This document shows, in pieces, positions 9,095-16,727 of a DNA stretch of 64,000 nucleotides (positions within the stretch are counted from its first letter, which is position 1; the number at the start of each line of letters is the position of its first letter). A program made the translations under genes and the position numbers. The notes below the pieces were generated by a model that had not been told where the DNA came from, ran no database searches, and worked only from the letters and a program-made list of their open reading frames with translations. The DNA comes from Paenibacillus montanisoli (GTDB lineage Bacteria; Bacillota; Bacilli; Paenibacillales; Paenibacillaceae): the NCBI RefSeq assembly GCF_003268025.1, contig NZ_QLUW01000004.1, positions 434,001 through 498,000 on the forward strand. The letters are read 5' to 3'.

Positions 9095-9225
9095 CTAATG
9101 AATCGTATCTTGCTTATTTGCAAGAATTCGGTTTTTTAACGCAGCTAATGAATTCCAGCGGCGTTATTTGCCCGTCAAACGGGCGACTAGGCGCACCACG
9201 CTCCGAATAGAGTTACTGGAGTTCG
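9095..9225. repeat. Intergenic repeat of the CTAAYG/TTATTTGC family, 50-bp period
   Basis: CTAATGAAT occurs at 9095 and 9145, and (C/G)TTATTTGC at about 9113 and 9163, both exactly 50 bp apart. An inverted counterpart (GTTCGTTAG) follows near 9220. The pattern matches the larger elements at 21468 and 40824. The rest of the 9028-9324 gap holds no gene. Confidence 0.6.
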
Positions 9226-9284
9226 TTAGCTTCCTTAAATACTGCAATTTTGAGCAAAAAAGCACGTTGATCACCGACGCAACA

Positions 9285-9315
9285 AAAACCCCACGTCCAT
9301 CCGACGCGGGGTTTT
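9285..9315. terminator. Terminator of the fructokinase gene
   Basis: AAAACCCCACGTC pairs with GACGCGGGGTTTT around CATCC, with one mismatch. It lies just past the stop of the minus-strand gene at 9325 and ends in a T-run on that strand. Confidence 0.8.
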
Positions 9316-9324
9316 CTGCTTATT

Positions 9325-10203
9325 TTACAACGTGCCGAGCGCGCGCAGCCCGAGCGCCAATGCGCCGCTAAGACCGGCGTTGTCGCCGAGGCCCGGCGGA
9401 ACGATGTAGGCGTCGATGCCGTCCAGGACGGCTTCCGCGCTGACGTACCCGTTCAAATTCTTGCGCACCTCTTCGCGGATCAGCGGGAAGAGATGCTCCT
9501 GGTGCATCACGCCGCCGCCCAGAATGACGCGCTTCGGCGACAAGAGCAGAATCGCGCTCGAAACCGCTTGTCCGATATAGAAAGCTTCCATTGCCCAAGC
9601 CGGATGATCCGGCGCGAGCTCGCTTCCCTTCACCTTCCAGCGGCCCTCCAGCGCAGGGCCAGCCGCCATGCCTTCCAAGCAATCGCCGTGATACGGGCAG
9701 AAGCCTTCGTACGCATCCTCCGGATGACGGCGCGTCAGCACATGTCCGCCTTCCGGATGAACGAGTCCGTGAACAAGCTGGCCTTCCGCGTACACGCCGA
9801 CGCCGACACCGGTACCGATCGTGTAGTAAAGGCAGCTGTCCAGGCCGGCCGCCGCGCCCCATGTCGCTTCTCCGAGCGCAGCAGCGTTCACGTCCGTATC
9901 CCAGCCCATCGGCACGTCGAATACCTTGCGAAGCTCCGGCAAGAACGGATAGTTGCCCCAACCCGGCTTCGGCGTCGTGGTCACATAGCCGTATAGCGGG
10001 CTCGCCGAATCAATATTAATCGGGCCGAAGGAGCCGACCCCGATCGCTTCCACTTTCTTATCGCGAAAATAGGCAATGACGTTCGCCAGCGTCTTCTCCG
10101 GCTGCTCCGTCGGAAAGCTCACCCGATCCAGAATCTCGCCCTTCTCGTTACCGATCCCGCAAACAAACTTGGTACCCCCTGCTTCAACCGCTCCAATCAA
10201 CAT
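9325..10203 (-). CDS. ROK family fructokinase
   Basis: This 292-residue ROK kinase probably phosphorylates fructose to fructose 6-phosphate with ATP in the cytoplasm. It begins MLIGAVEAGGTKFVCGIG (phosphate-1 loop), has the sugar-binding GSFGPINID and DTDVNAAALGEATWG (catalytic Asp), and GTGVGVGV (phosphate-2). The ROK zinc site is visible as EGGHVLTRRHPEDAY and CPYHGDCLEG. The length fits the Bacillus GmuE/YdhR subgroup. AAGGAGG lies 11 nt before the ATG. It is monocistronic. A GH172-type gene at 12390, a family with fructan-acting members, could supply substrate, but the two are not one operon. Confidence 0.9.
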   Translation of the reverse strand: MLIGAVEAGGTKFVCGIGNEKGEILDRVSFPTEQPEKTLANVIAYFRDKKVEAIGVGSFGPINIDSASPLYGYVTTTPKPGWGNYPFLPELRKVFDVPMGWDTDVNAAALGEATWGAAAGLDSCLYYTIGTGVGVGVYAEGQLVHGLVHPEGGHVLTRRHPEDAYEGFCPYHGDCLEGMAAGPALEGRWKVKGSELAPDHPAWAMEAFYIGQAVSSAILLLSPKRVILGGGVMHQEHLFPLIREEVRKNLNGYVSAEAVLDGIDAYIVPPGLGDNAGLSGALALGLRALGTL

Positions 10204-10279
10204 GCGTCCCAGTTCCTCCTTGGCTGTTTGTTTCTAATATGCAAAATAGCAAAATTACGCGCATACAGCAACCTATTTG

Positions 10280-11005
10280 CTAGATTTTTTCGTTCAGCCA
10301 GCTCCAAACCGCCTGCAGCGTCAGCCACCCGTTGGACAAGCCCATCTCGTTCATGTAAGGCGCGTGCTCGCGAAAATAATCCGCATGCCCGCCGATAATC
10401 GGCACGCCGCAAGCCCCGGCTGGCCCGTGCTTGTCATGCTGCCACAGCTTCCCCGCGCGAAAACCGCCCCAGCCGCCGAAGGTGCCCAGCCGGCAGATCG
10501 CATCCGCGATTACGGCGCGCGGCGAGTCGCCGACCGCATGAACGAACAGCACCGACGGCCGAAGCTCCTTCGGGATGCGGCAGCGCGGCGAGCCGATCAT
10601 GACGACCGGGCTCGGCGGCCCGCCGTCCTGCTCTTGAAGCAGATTCGCGGCATGCACGGCGGCGACGCCGCCGCCGCTGTGGCCGACCAGAATCGTCCGG
10701 CCGCCCTGCCAGCCGCGCCGCATCCGGCTCTCCGCAATGGCGGCAACGGCACGGCGGCCTCCAATAGAACGGACTGCCCGCTCCGGACTTACCCGCATAT
10801 CGAGACCGATCTCGCACACTTGCTTAACAACGTTTCGGCTCCAATCGCCGTAAGGAAACAGCAGCTCCGACGCCGTAACCTCATGCCCTTCCCTGGCCAG
10901 TAGCGCATGCAGCGCAGCCCGGAAGCTCTCCATGAATTCCGGCGCTGTAGCCAGTCCGCTCAGCAAGTAAATCGATACCGGTCCCTTCGCGGAATGACTA
11001 CTCAT
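10280..11005 (-). CDS. Alpha/beta hydrolase
   Basis: This 241-residue protein has the alpha/beta-hydrolase pattern: an opening strand IYLLSGLATAPEF, nucleophile elbow GHSGGGVAAVHAA with Ser near residue 125, a possible acid in LFVHAVGDSPR, and a late His in PIIGGHADYF. No signal peptide is seen. It overlaps the upstream M48 protease gene by 8 bp (10998-11005), so the two are probably co-transcribed and translationally coupled. Esterase or thioesterase activity is likely; the substrate is unknown. Confidence 0.78.
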   Translation of the reverse strand: MSSHSAKGPVSIYLLSGLATAPEFMESFRAALHALLAREGHEVTASELLFPYGDWSRNVVKQVCEIGLDMRVSPERAVRSIGGRRAVAAIAESRMRRGWQGGRTILVGHSGGGVAAVHAANLLQEQDGGPPSPVVMIGSPRCRIPKELRPSVLFVHAVGDSPRAVIADAICRLGTFGGWGGFRAGKLWQHDKHGPAGACGVPIIGGHADYFREHAPYMNEMGLSNGWLTLQAVWSWLNEKI

Positions 11006-12311
11006 GCGCCCCTTCCCCTTTATGCTCCCGCTCGAACTTCATCGCCGCGGCGATCCGTTCCAGATCGCTCGGGTGCGTATCCCGGAACCAGCGCACGAGC
11101 AGCGGCGGATTGATGTCGCTCAGCGTAATGACCGCCGTCTTCTGCTGCATCGAGATGGAGCCGTCCGCGCTCTCCAGCAGCTCCATCGCATATGCATCGG
11201 CGGCCGATTCCGCTCCTCGCGAGATCATGTTGCTGACCGGCAGCGACGCGAAGGACAGCATGGCGACGATCAGCAGCAGCAGCGGCAGCGCCGTCATATC
11301 GGAGCGGCTGCGAATGCCGATGCGCGCCCCGTAGCGCCGAATGCTCCACGTATACAGCCATCCTCCGATCACGATGACGGCAAGCGAAGAGCCCACGGCG
11401 CCAAGCGCGCTCCATTCCAGATGGTGCATGACATAATGCCCCATCTCATGCGCCATAATGAGCAAAATCTCCTGCTCCGTCAACTGCTTCAGCGTCGTAT
11501 CCCACAGCACGATGCGCAAGGACGAGCCGATTCCCGTAACGTACGCATTGATCGCGTTTGTCTTGGTCGACATGTTCGCTTCATAAACGCGATCCGCAGG
11601 AATGTCCGCTTTGGCGGCCAGTTCCAATATCCGCTCCTCCAGCTGCGGATTGGACATCCTGGTGAACGTATTGTACAGCGGGTCGATGACGACCGGCTGC
11701 ACGTACATCATAAACACCGTGAACGGCACCGAGATGAGCCACAGCTTCAGCCACCACCTGCCTTTGCGCGACAGGATCCAGAACGCGACAGCGGAGACGG
11801 CAAGCAGCGTCACATACCCGATCCCGAAAGCGACCAGCTTGTCCCGGATCCATCCCGATACCGGCTGCGTCGAGATGCCGTACGACTTTGACAAGCTGTA
11901 TCCGAGCACGCGAAGCGGCAGGTATAAGAGGAACGAAGCCGCATCGACGAGCAGCACGAAGATCGGAAAACGCACGATCAGCGGCAGCCCCCGGCGTTCA
12001 AGCGCATCCCGCCAAAAGCGGGCGAGGCCGCCGAACAGCAGGAAGATATAGATGAGCCACTCCCACGGCCCGCTTATAAAAAAGATCCAATTGCGCATCG
12101 CGTTCAGCACCGCGCTGTCCTTTAGCTGCTCCGCGCTGAAGAAAGTAGCCGGATCGGCAGCCGTCCCGACATACGACTCGGGTACATTATTGGGCGACGT
12201 GTACCATGCATAAACGGCCATTAAGACCGCATACCCGGCAACAACCGCGATCCACTTCCATGACCATGCTTTAGACATTCGTGAAGGTATAGGTACCACC
12301 TGCTCTTCCAA
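10998..12311 (-). CDS. M48 family membrane metallopeptidase (Ste24-like)
   Basis: This 437-residue protein has about seven hydrophobic segments, including WKWIAVVAGYAVLMAVYAW and WEWLIYIFLLFGGLARFW. The zinc site HExxH appears as LIMAHEMGHYVMHH, with the downstream Glu ligand in GAESAADAYAMEL. This layout matches Ste24/CAAX-protease-1 types of M48. The C-terminal tail HPSDLERIAAAMKF is also typical. The start is uncertain: the TTG at 12311 and the ATG at 12278 are both in frame and neither has a good ribosome site. The hydrolase gene at 10280 follows with an 8-bp overlap. It probably acts in membrane protein turnover. Confidence 0.87.
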   Translation of the reverse strand: MEEQVVPIPSRMSKAWSWKWIAVVAGYAVLMAVYAWYTSPNNVPESYVGTAADPATFFSAEQLKDSAVLNAMRNWIFFISGPWEWLIYIFLLFGGLARFWRDALERRGLPLIVRFPIFVLLVDAASFLLYLPLRVLGYSLSKSYGISTQPVSGWIRDKLVAFGIGYVTLLAVSAVAFWILSRKGRWWLKLWLISVPFTVFMMYVQPVVIDPLYNTFTRMSNPQLEERILELAAKADIPADRVYEANMSTKTNAINAYVTGIGSSLRIVLWDTTLKQLTEQEILLIMAHEMGHYVMHHLEWSALGAVGSSLAVIVIGGWLYTWSIRRYGARIGIRSRSDMTALPLLLLIVAMLSFASLPVSNMISRGAESAADAYAMELLESADGSISMQQKTAVITLSDINPPLLVRWFRDTHPSDLERIAAAMKFEREHKGEGAHE

Positions 12312-12344
12312 AGATTAGGATGAATTTATCATACCACAAGAAAG

Positions 12345-12369
12345 AAGCCGACCCATCATAGGCCGGCTT
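12345..12369 (-). terminator. Terminator of the GH172-like gene
   Basis: AAGCCGACC pairs with GGCCGGCTT with one mismatch. It is placed just after the stop of the gene at 12390 and is followed on the minus strand by TTCTTT. Confidence 0.6.
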
Positions 12370-12389
12370 TCCTTCCTTGCGAACTATCG

Positions 12390-13475
12390 CTAAATCACTT
12401 CGCGCTCGTCATTGCCCGGCAGCGTCGGGAACGGCGCATGCGGCTCCGCTTGATACCAGAAGGTCGTAGAAGCGATATCGCTTTGCTGCGGCAGATAACG
12501 GCCTCCGGAGCGCCAGCCCAAGTCCTGAATCGTCACGCGCAGCTCCGATTCGAAACGGATCGGATCCTGCACATGCCAGCGGTACATGCCGAAGCGCGTC
12601 TGGCTGCGGTACAAGCCGTCCGGCTTAATCACCTGGTGCATGCCGAGGAATGGCGTCGAGTACACGCCGTATTGGCCTTGCGGATGCTCCCAGTTCCAAG
12701 CTCCGCCGAAGTAATCCTCCGTCCCCGTTCCGCAGATCGTCGGAAATTCACTGTCGCCGTCCATGTAAAACTTGATTTCGCCTTCGCCCCACCAGCCGGT
12801 GTTGTTCACTTGCCAAGCGAGGTACGTGCCGACGTAATGGCCTTTACCTTTAATGCCGTCAACTAACGTATGAACATCCTTGTAGGCGACAGGATTGCTT
12901 CTTCTCCACTGCGCGTGGAAATAAGCCATGTCCTCCGGCACTTCCGTCAGCGTGTAGTCGATTTGATAATAAAGTACGGTCTTGTCCGATTTCGACGTGT
13001 TCTCCATCGTCAAACGCGCGCTGCCGCGGAAAGGCATTTGCCAATAGCTGTTCATGCCGCCCGCCGGATTTACCGCAACCGGGAAGGAGTTCACGTTGCA
13101 GCGCTCCTGCCAGCCGTTGCAGAAGAAGTCGCCGACCGGCACTTCCACGGAAGGCGTCTCTTCATTATCCCAGTAGATGCGGAAAATCAAATTGCGCCAC
13201 GAGCCGGGGAAGCAGGTGAGCCAAATATGTTGAATTGCGCCGGGTCCGGCAATTTCGCCCATCGTCAATGTTTCGCCGGGCGCGATTTCGACCGACGGCG
13301 ATACTTTCCAGCCAACCCCCAAATCACGCGCGCAGTTTGCGCCTGTGCCTTCCGAAGCCATGCCGCCCTTGCCCGGCTCGCCCGTAAAATTTTCAGGGCT
13401 GATCGATCTTGTCTTCGCGTTCGATAATCTCGCCAAATTTCCGATTCCCAAATCCAAACCATTAAAGTTGTACAC
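12390..13475 (-). CDS. DUF2961 / glycoside hydrolase family 172 protein
   Basis: This 361-residue protein lacks a signal peptide. It shows the DUF2961 pattern: SISPENFTGEPGKGGMASEG near the start, PGAIQHIWLT, a jelly-roll core with VEVPVGDFFCNGWQ and MPFRGSARLTMEN, and the GTGTEDYFGGAWNWE block with acidic residues typical of the active site. DUF2961 was reclassified as GH172, whose members act on alpha-fructofuranosides or alpha-D-arabinofuranosides. I chose GTG 13475, with GGAG 8 nt upstream, over the longer frame from 13529. A candidate cre site is 25 bp upstream. It is monocistronic and the substrate is inferred only. Confidence 0.85.
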   Translation of the reverse strand: MYNFNGLDLGIGNLARLSNAKTRSISPENFTGEPGKGGMASEGTGANCARDLGVGWKVSPSVEIAPGETLTMGEIAGPGAIQHIWLTCFPGSWRNLIFRIYWDNEETPSVEVPVGDFFCNGWQERCNVNSFPVAVNPAGGMNSYWQMPFRGSARLTMENTSKSDKTVLYYQIDYTLTEVPEDMAYFHAQWRRSNPVAYKDVHTLVDGIKGKGHYVGTYLAWQVNNTGWWGEGEIKFYMDGDSEFPTICGTGTEDYFGGAWNWEHPQGQYGVYSTPFLGMHQVIKPDGLYRSQTRFGMYRWHVQDPIRFESELRVTIQDLGWRSGGRYLPQQSDIASTTFWYQAEPHAPFPTLPGNDEREVI

Positions 13476-13499
13476 GATGCACGCTCCCAATGAGTAGAA

Positions 13500-13513
13500 T
13501 GAAAACGGTTTAC
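13500..13513. promoter_or_regulatory. Candidate cre/LacI-type operator upstream of the GH172 gene
   Basis: TGAAAACGGTTTAC matches 12 of 14 positions of the CcpA cre consensus TGWAANCGNTNWCA, with the last two bases swapped. It lies 25 bp upstream of the GTG start, which fits carbon catabolite repression of a sugar hydrolase. It could equally be a site for another LacI-family regulator. Confidence 0.4.
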
Positions 13514-13598
13514 TTGTCTGACATGGCACCTATCCTACTCCCGCGCCTGTCCTCTGTCAACCATAAATTCTCAAATCAAGCAAGCCATTCCGCAAAAA

Positions 13599-13626
13599 AA
13601 CGCTCTTCCCGAATGGAAAGAACGTT
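13599..13626 (-). terminator. Hairpin at the end of the thioredoxin-like gene
   Basis: AACGCTCTTCC and GGAAAGAACGTT form an imperfect stem overlapping the stop codon at 13625. On the minus strand it is followed by TTTTTTTGCGG. Confidence 0.6.
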
Positions 13627-13933
13627 ATTGAAGCAGTCGATATAGATCATCCACGGAGCGCATCGCATATTCGAAGCGGACCGGTTCTCCGCCCCGCAGC
13701 AGCACGAGGCAAGGTACGCTCGCGATGCGCCACTTCTCCCGCAAAGCCGGCGCGAAGTTGATATTCATTGTACGAACCGGCACCGCAATGCCGGCCGCTT
13801 CCGCAATCTCAAGCATGCGCAGCGCGAGCTTGCACGTCCCGCAAAGCGGCGTAAAGAAGAAGAGGGCTTCCCTTTCATGCTCCGCTTTGCTTTCGCTCAG
13901 CCATTGCTGCTCGGTCAATTCCTGGAACGCCAT
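13625..13933 (-). CDS. Thioredoxin-like protein with CGTC active site
   Basis: This 102-residue single-domain thioredoxin fold carries FFFTPLCGTCKLALRML, so the redox motif is CGTC rather than the classic CGPC. The cis-proline loop is RIASVPCLVLLRGGEP. The length and motif resemble Bacillus YusE-type thioredoxin-like proteins. AAGGTG lies 8 nt before the ATG. It is separated from the RNase H gene by a short gap on the same strand, so co-transcription is possible. A role in cytoplasmic thiol reduction is inferred. Confidence 0.85.
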   Translation of the reverse strand: MAFQELTEQQWLSESKAEHEREALFFFTPLCGTCKLALRMLEIAEAAGIAVPVRTMNINFAPALREKWRIASVPCLVLLRGGEPVRFEYAMRSVDDLYRLLQ

Positions 13934-13971
13934 GACGGTGGCACCTTAACCTTCCTTAGACGGGCCGGAGC

Positions 13972-14631
13972 TTATTTGCGCCCGTAATCCGCCTTGATTT
14001 CGCCCCACTCTTTCGTCTGCCATTTGAGCACTTTGTTCGAGTACGTGTTCGTTTGCAGCCACTTTACCGCACGGTCGACCATGCCCCAAATTTCTTCCGT
14101 CGACTTGTCTCTCGGAAGCGTAGTCGATACCGCCTTTTGCTTGACCCATTTGAGCGCGTTCACGGAGTCGCTGTAAACCGTCTTGTTGCTGCCCAGCTTT
14201 TTTAAATAGGCCAGCCCGTGCACGATGGCGAGAAACTCGCCGAGGTTGTTCGTTCCTTTAGAAACCGGGCCTACGGCGAAGATGACTTCGCCTGTGCGCG
14301 TATCCACGCCCTTGTATTCCACGGGGCCGGGATTGCCGCTTGTTCCGACATCGACAGAGATGCTGTCGTAATCGATTTCCCCTCCGCCGGCATCCGCTGC
14401 GGCGCTCTTGCGCGCATAACCACCTTTTCGGGCATCGCCCGCGCTGCCGCTTCCTTGTCCCCAGTACTTCTTCCAGCCGCCTTGGAAAGCCTCTTCGGCT
14501 GCGGCCCGGGTTTCATAAGATTTGAACTTGGCGTCCTCAAACCCGCTCGTCTGCGCTTGGCAATCGCCCCAGTTCGTGTATACGCCCGGTTTCCGCCCTA
14601 CCCAGACGACATAAAACTTCTGCTTTGCCAC
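13972..14631 (-). CDS. rnhA: Ribonuclease H1 with N-terminal viroplasmin (hybrid-binding) domain
   Basis: This 219-residue enzyme cleaves the RNA strand of RNA/DNA hybrids. Residues 1-50 form the caulimovirus viroplasmin-like hybrid-binding domain (KFYVVWVGRKPGVYTNW, then KSYETRAAAEEAF). After a Gly/Ala-rich linker comes the RNase H fold with catalytic residues in SISVDVGTSGNPG, NLGEFLAIVHG, VYSDSVNALKW and KADYGRK (D, E, D, D). The frame is open to 14673, but the GTG at 14631 starts at the usual family N-terminus and has AGAAGG 7 nt upstream. It acts in removing R-loops and RNA primers. Confidence 0.88.
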   Translation of the reverse strand: MAKQKFYVVWVGRKPGVYTNWGDCQAQTSGFEDAKFKSYETRAAAEEAFQGGWKKYWGQGSGSAGDARKGGYARKSAAADAGGGEIDYDSISVDVGTSGNPGPVEYKGVDTRTGEVIFAVGPVSKGTNNLGEFLAIVHGLAYLKKLGSNKTVYSDSVNALKWVKQKAVSTTLPRDKSTEEIWGMVDRAVKWLQTNTYSNKVLKWQTKEWGEIKADYGRK

Positions 14632-14753
14632 TTCCACACCTTCTTTAACCAAAGTTTCGTCAATCATGCGCAAGTAACGCCTACTTGTTGTCCGTAACTA
14701 TCATTATACGCATTAAGGCAGTCGATGTACCATAGTCCCCCATCACAACGCAA

Positions 14754-14784
14754 TAGAAGCGGCTCCCGAAGAGAGCCGCTTCTA
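14754..14784. terminator. Strong hairpin in the 14.6-15.0 kb gap
   Basis: TAGAAGCGGCTC and GAGCCGCTTCTA form a perfect 12-bp stem with a 7-nt loop. It lies 240 bp past the stop of the permease gene and may end that transcript, though no long T-run follows. The rest of the 14632-15022 gap holds a loose TGCAGCC/GGCTGCA inverted pair about 90 bp apart and no convincing gene. Confidence 0.45.
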
Positions 14785-15022
14785 TAGTGCCATAATTCAA
14801 GCCTGCCCCTTTATTATGAGGGCAGTAAGTTGCAGCCGCCACGCAGGTGGACAAGGCGCAGGCGGAGATGGTATGTGCGAGGATGTCTGAACGAACCAAA
14901 TCGCCGAGTCCAGCAACGCGGTGGCTGCATTTCTAAGCTGCTTCGTAAATATAGCAAGAGAATGTTAAATCTTTTCCGGATTTCCGAAGTTATTTGTATT
15001 GAATTTGCTAATCCTTTAGTAA

Positions 15023-16321
15023 CTAATGGCTGAAAAACACAATTTGAATAAAGAACAGCACGGCGAACAAATAGAAGATCGGATGAACGTCCTTGATCTT
15101 GCCGCGAATGAGCTTCAGTATCGGATAAACGATGAAGCCGATGCCGATGCCCGTTGCGATGCTGTAAGTGAGCGGCATCAGGACGACGATGAGGAATGCC
15201 GGGAACGCCTCCTCAATGTCATTCCATTCGATCTTCCGAAGCACGTCCAGCATCAGGAAGCCGACAATGATCAGCGCCGGAGCCGTGATGGCCGGAATGC
15301 CGGCAAGCACGGACACGACCGGCGAGAAGAAGAGCGTAACCGCCAGCAGCACGCTGACCACCACGGCGGTAAGGCCTGTCCGGCCCCCGATCGCGACGCC
15401 TGCGCTCGACTCGATATATGCCGACGTCGGGCTGGTTCCGAGCAGCGCGCCGGCCGTTGTGCCGACCGCGTCCGCCAGCAAAGCGCCTTGGGATCGCGGA
15501 AATTTATTGTCCTTAAGCAGGCCTGCTTGCTCCGCCACGCCGAGCATCGTGCCAGTCGTATCGAATAGCGTGATTAACAGGAAGGTAAATATAACCGAGT
15601 ACAGCCCTTGCGTGAACACGCTGCCGATATCCAACTGAAATGCCGTGGCGTTTAACCCGCTAGGCAGAGACATGATCGTGCCCGGAAAATGCAGCTGCCC
15701 GGTCATCCATGCGATAATGGCCGTTATGATCATGCCGACGAATAGAAACCCGCGTACGCGATAGGCCATTAGAATAAGCGAAATGATGAGGCCGACGATC
15801 GTAAGCAGCGTAATCGGCGCGGACAAATCGCCCAGCGTCAGCAGCGTTGCCGGAGAGTCCACGATGATCTTGGCATTTTGCAGTCCGATAAAGGTAATGA
15901 ACAAGCCGATGCCCGCCGTGATGGCATGCTTCAGGCTCGTCGGGATCGCATCAAGCAGCATGTAGCGAAACTTAGTGAGCGACAGCAGGGTGAACAATAC
16001 CCCGGACACAAATACGGCGCCAAGAGCAACCTGCCACGATATGCCGCTTCCGCCGACGACGCTGAACGCAAAATAAGCGTTGAGCCCCATGCCCGGCGCG
16101 ATAACGATCGGATAATTCGCGAATACGCCCATAATCAGCGTAGCGGTAATGCTCGCAAGCACCGTCGCGATGAATACGCCGTGAAAATCCATGCCGGCTT
16201 CGCTCAGAATGCCCGGGTTTACAATGACAATATAGACCATCGTTAAAAACGTCGTGATCCCCGCCATTAATTCGGTCGACACCGTCGTGCCGCGTTCCTT
16301 CAGCTTGAACCAGTTTTCCAT
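15023..16321 (-). CDS. NCS2/AzgA-type guanine-hypoxanthine permease
   Basis: This 432-residue transporter has 12-14 hydrophobic segments. Family hallmarks are [17 protein letters not shown] at the N-terminus, [15 protein letters not shown] (substrate-binding TM3), [20 protein letters not shown] (TM10 region) and the end [14 protein letters not shown]-like tail. It is the AzgA/PbuG branch that imports hypoxanthine, guanine or adenine with protons. The ATG has AGGAGG 11 nt upstream. A purine riboswitch precedes the gene, supporting a purine substrate. Confidence 0.93.
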   Translation of the reverse strand: MENWFKLKERGTTVSTELMAGITTFLTMVYIVIVNPGILSEAGMDFHGVFIATVLASITATLIMGVFANYPIVIAPGMGLNAYFAFSVVGGSGISWQVALGAVFVSGVLFTLLSLTKFRYMLLDAIPTSLKHAITAGIGLFITFIGLQNAKIIVDSPATLLTLGDLSAPITLLTIVGLIISLILMAYRVRGFLFVGMIITAIIAWMTGQLHFPGTIMSLPSGLNATAFQLDIGSVFTQGLYSVIFTFLLITLFDTTGTMLGVAEQAGLLKDNKFPRSQGALLADAVGTTAGALLGTSPTSAYIESSAGVAIGGRTGLTAVVVSVLLAVTLFFSPVVSVLAGIPAITAPALIIVGFLMLDVLRKIEWNDIEEAFPAFLIVVLMPLTYSIATGIGIGFIVYPILKLIRGKIKDVHPIFYLFAVLFFIQIVFFSH

Positions 16322-16391
16322 AGCCTGCAGCGCCTCCTGTACTTCTCTTGATCCGGACGTTCACGTTATCCGGTGGTAGTTTCCCCCAAAT

Positions 16392-16510
16392 AAAAAAACC
16401 TAACCCCGAGCATAGGGAGGGTCATAGATACACGTACCCCTATGCTCGTAGTTAGGATTCTTCGGCTCCTTGTAGAGACCCTCAAACCATATTATTGAGG
16501 ATATACGAAC
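16392..16510 (-). ncRNA. Guanine-class purine riboswitch with overlapping terminator
   Basis: The aptamer spans 16510-16444 on the minus strand. P1 is GTTCGTA/TACGAGC and P2 is CCTCAA/TTGAGG closing loop TAATATGGT. J2/3 is GTCTCTAC, and P3 is AGGA/TCCT closing loop GCCGAAGAA. The specificity base in J3/1 (AACT) is C, which marks guanine/hypoxanthine rather than adenine. An intrinsic terminator follows: 5' arm 16456-16438, 3' arm 16417-16399, 19 pairs with one mismatch, then T7. The terminator 5' arm contains the whole P1 3' strand and part of P3, so aptamer and terminator exclude each other. Confidence 0.92.
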
Positions 16511-16549
16511 GGACTGGCTTCTATTATTTAGTTGGGCAAATCATTTACT

Positions 16550-16578
16550 AGATTAATGGCATGAAGCAGCGGTGTCAA
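16550..16578 (-). promoter_or_regulatory. SigA-type promoter of the riboswitch-permease transcript
   Basis: On the minus strand TTGACA (16578-16573) and TAATCT (16555-16550) are separated by exactly 17 bp. The predicted start is near 16543, about 33 nt before the aptamer. The -35 is perfect and the -10 is weak. Confidence 0.5.
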
Positions 16579-16676
16579 TTGTTTTTTAATCAATTTCGGT
16601 TCTAGAAGCGAACTATTATTTATAGACTCCATTGAATGTTCGGGTTTGACTTCTTGGTTCTGCATGCTGCGAAACC

Positions 16677-16685
16677 TGATATAAT
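16677..16685 (+). promoter_or_regulatory. Extended -10 promoter of the SWIM/SNF2 operon
   Basis: TGATATAAT is a perfect -10 hexamer with the TGN extension, 43 bp upstream of the ATG at 16728. No good -35 is seen at 17 bp, which extended -10 promoters tolerate. Confidence 0.5.
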
Positions 16686-16727
16686 AGAATGCAGTTTATG
16701 AATTCTCGTGCAGGAGACGCCAAAACC

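Noticed and set aside
14681-14899. 72-codon minus-strand frame in the gap before the permease gene
   Set aside because: It has no ribosome site and spans a strong hairpin; it does not resemble a known protein.
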